From Microcaldota archaeon (lineage in GTDB: Archaea > Micrarchaeota > Micrarchaeia > Micrarchaeales > CABMGC01): a stretch of DNA of 11,837 nucleotides. Position 1 is the first letter of the stretch; the number at the start of each line of letters is the position of its first letter. The stretch covers positions 1-11,837 of the forward strand of contig DAHWQN010000010.1 of the NCBI GenBank assembly GCA_027340645.1, given 5' to 3'. Below, piece by piece: positions 11,558 through 11,837 of the stretch. The notes beneath the pieces were generated by a model that worked only from the letters and a program-made list of their open reading frames with translations, had not been told where the DNA came from and did not search any database. The position numbers were made by a program, and so were the translations under genes.

Positions 11558-11837
11558 TTGGCAACATTGGATGATTTTTCAAAGATAGAGCTCCGGGTTG
11601 GCAGAATAAAAAGCGTAGAAGACATAGAGGGCGCAAAAAGCCAGGTTTACCGTCTCACAGTGTACCTAGGTCCAGAGCTAGGCACGCGCCAGCTTGTTGC
11701 AGGAGTAAAAAGCAAATACACAAAGGAAGAGCTGATGAATAAGGAGATAATCGTAGTTGCGAACCTGGAGCCGAAGCGTATAGCAAATGTGGAAAGCCAG
11801 GGCATGCTCCTGGCCGCAAGCTCTGATGATAAATTAG
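11558..11837 (+). CDS. tRNA-binding OB-fold protein, MetRS C-terminal/Trbp111-like, cut by window edge
   Basis: About 93 codons are visible, running off the right edge. The sequence DDFSKIELRVGRIKSVEDIEGAKSQVYRLTVYLG, LVAGVKSKYTKEELMNKEIIVVANLEPKRIANVESQGMLLAA is the EMAP/Trbp111 tRNA-binding OB fold found at the C-terminus of methionyl-tRNA synthetases and as free proteins. In Archaea a free-standing version can act as MetRS beta subunit. No catalytic MetRS part precedes it here, so it is a separate gene. The start is uncertain: TTG 11558 (giving MATLDDFSKIELRVG) fits best; ATG 11550 is out of frame and no in-frame ATG lies nearby. Confidence 0.85.
   Translation, partial: MATLDDFSKIELRVGRIKSVEDIEGAKSQVYRLTVYLGPELGTRQLVAGVKSKYTKEELMNKEIIVVANLEPKRIANVESQGMLLAASSDDKL

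Noticed and set aside
1..11837. CRISPR array, insertion sequence or phage genes
   Set aside because: No regularly spaced repeats, no transposase or integrase motifs and no direct repeats flanking a segment were seen.

Overview
The window is archaeal. It carries the rpoD–eL18–uL13–uS9–rpoN–uS2 gene order typical of Archaea, an archaeal Sm protein, TATA-box promoters, GGTG(A)-type ribosome binding sites, tRNA genes with bulge-helix-bulge (BHB) introns and no encoded CCA, and a pilin-like protein with a class III signal peptide (QAALDFMASYG). That pilin style, the bacterial-type DnaK/GrpE and the non-canonical tRNA introns suggest a DPANN lineage such as Micrarchaeota (ARMAN-like). This lineage call is an inference; no marker was searched.

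Layout. At the left, on the minus strand, is a putative stress operon: a winged-helix regulator, then grpE, then dnaK, which runs off the left edge. Its promoter holds a near-perfect inverted repeat overlapping the TATA box. On the plus strand follow a small two-helix membrane protein, a strong hairpin, and a family 2 glycosyltransferase resembling dolichyl-phosphate sugar synthases. This converges with a large multi-pass GT-C type glycosyltransferase on the minus strand. Together the two look like a lipid-linked sugar pathway for surface glycosylation.

From about 5.76 to 10.28 kb everything lies on the minus strand. In transcription order the genes are rpoD, tRNA-Leu(GAG), eL18, uL13, uS9, rpoN, tRNA-Pro(AGG), uS2, the pilin-like gene, a YbaK/ProX-type tRNA-editing protein, an Sm-like protein and tRNA-Ala(GGC). 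Two tRNA genes sit inside the ribosomal-protein cluster with only 20-21 nt between the tRNA 3' end and the next start codon, so tRNA processing and mRNA processing must be linked there. At the right end are an unrecognised plus-strand gene, thpR (RNA 2',3'-cyclic phosphodiesterase) on the minus strand, and the start of a plus-strand tRNA-binding protein of the MetRS C-terminal (EMAP/Trbp111) type, cut by the window edge.

Most interesting: all three tRNA genes are interrupted by tiny introns of 41, 20 and 16 nt. In tRNA-Ala and tRNA-Pro the intron splits the T-loop at the same place (59/60) and removal restores the same loop, TTCAAAT, which is uninterrupted in tRNA-Leu. The tRNA-Pro also reads as anticodon AGG (A34, very rare in Archaea), and the tRNA-Leu has C33 in place of the near-universal U33. 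No stretch longer than about 190 bases lacks a gene; the longest gap (about 2789-2976) holds the regulator promoter, a nested hairpin and the promoter of the small membrane protein. No CRISPR array, insertion sequence or rRNA was seen.
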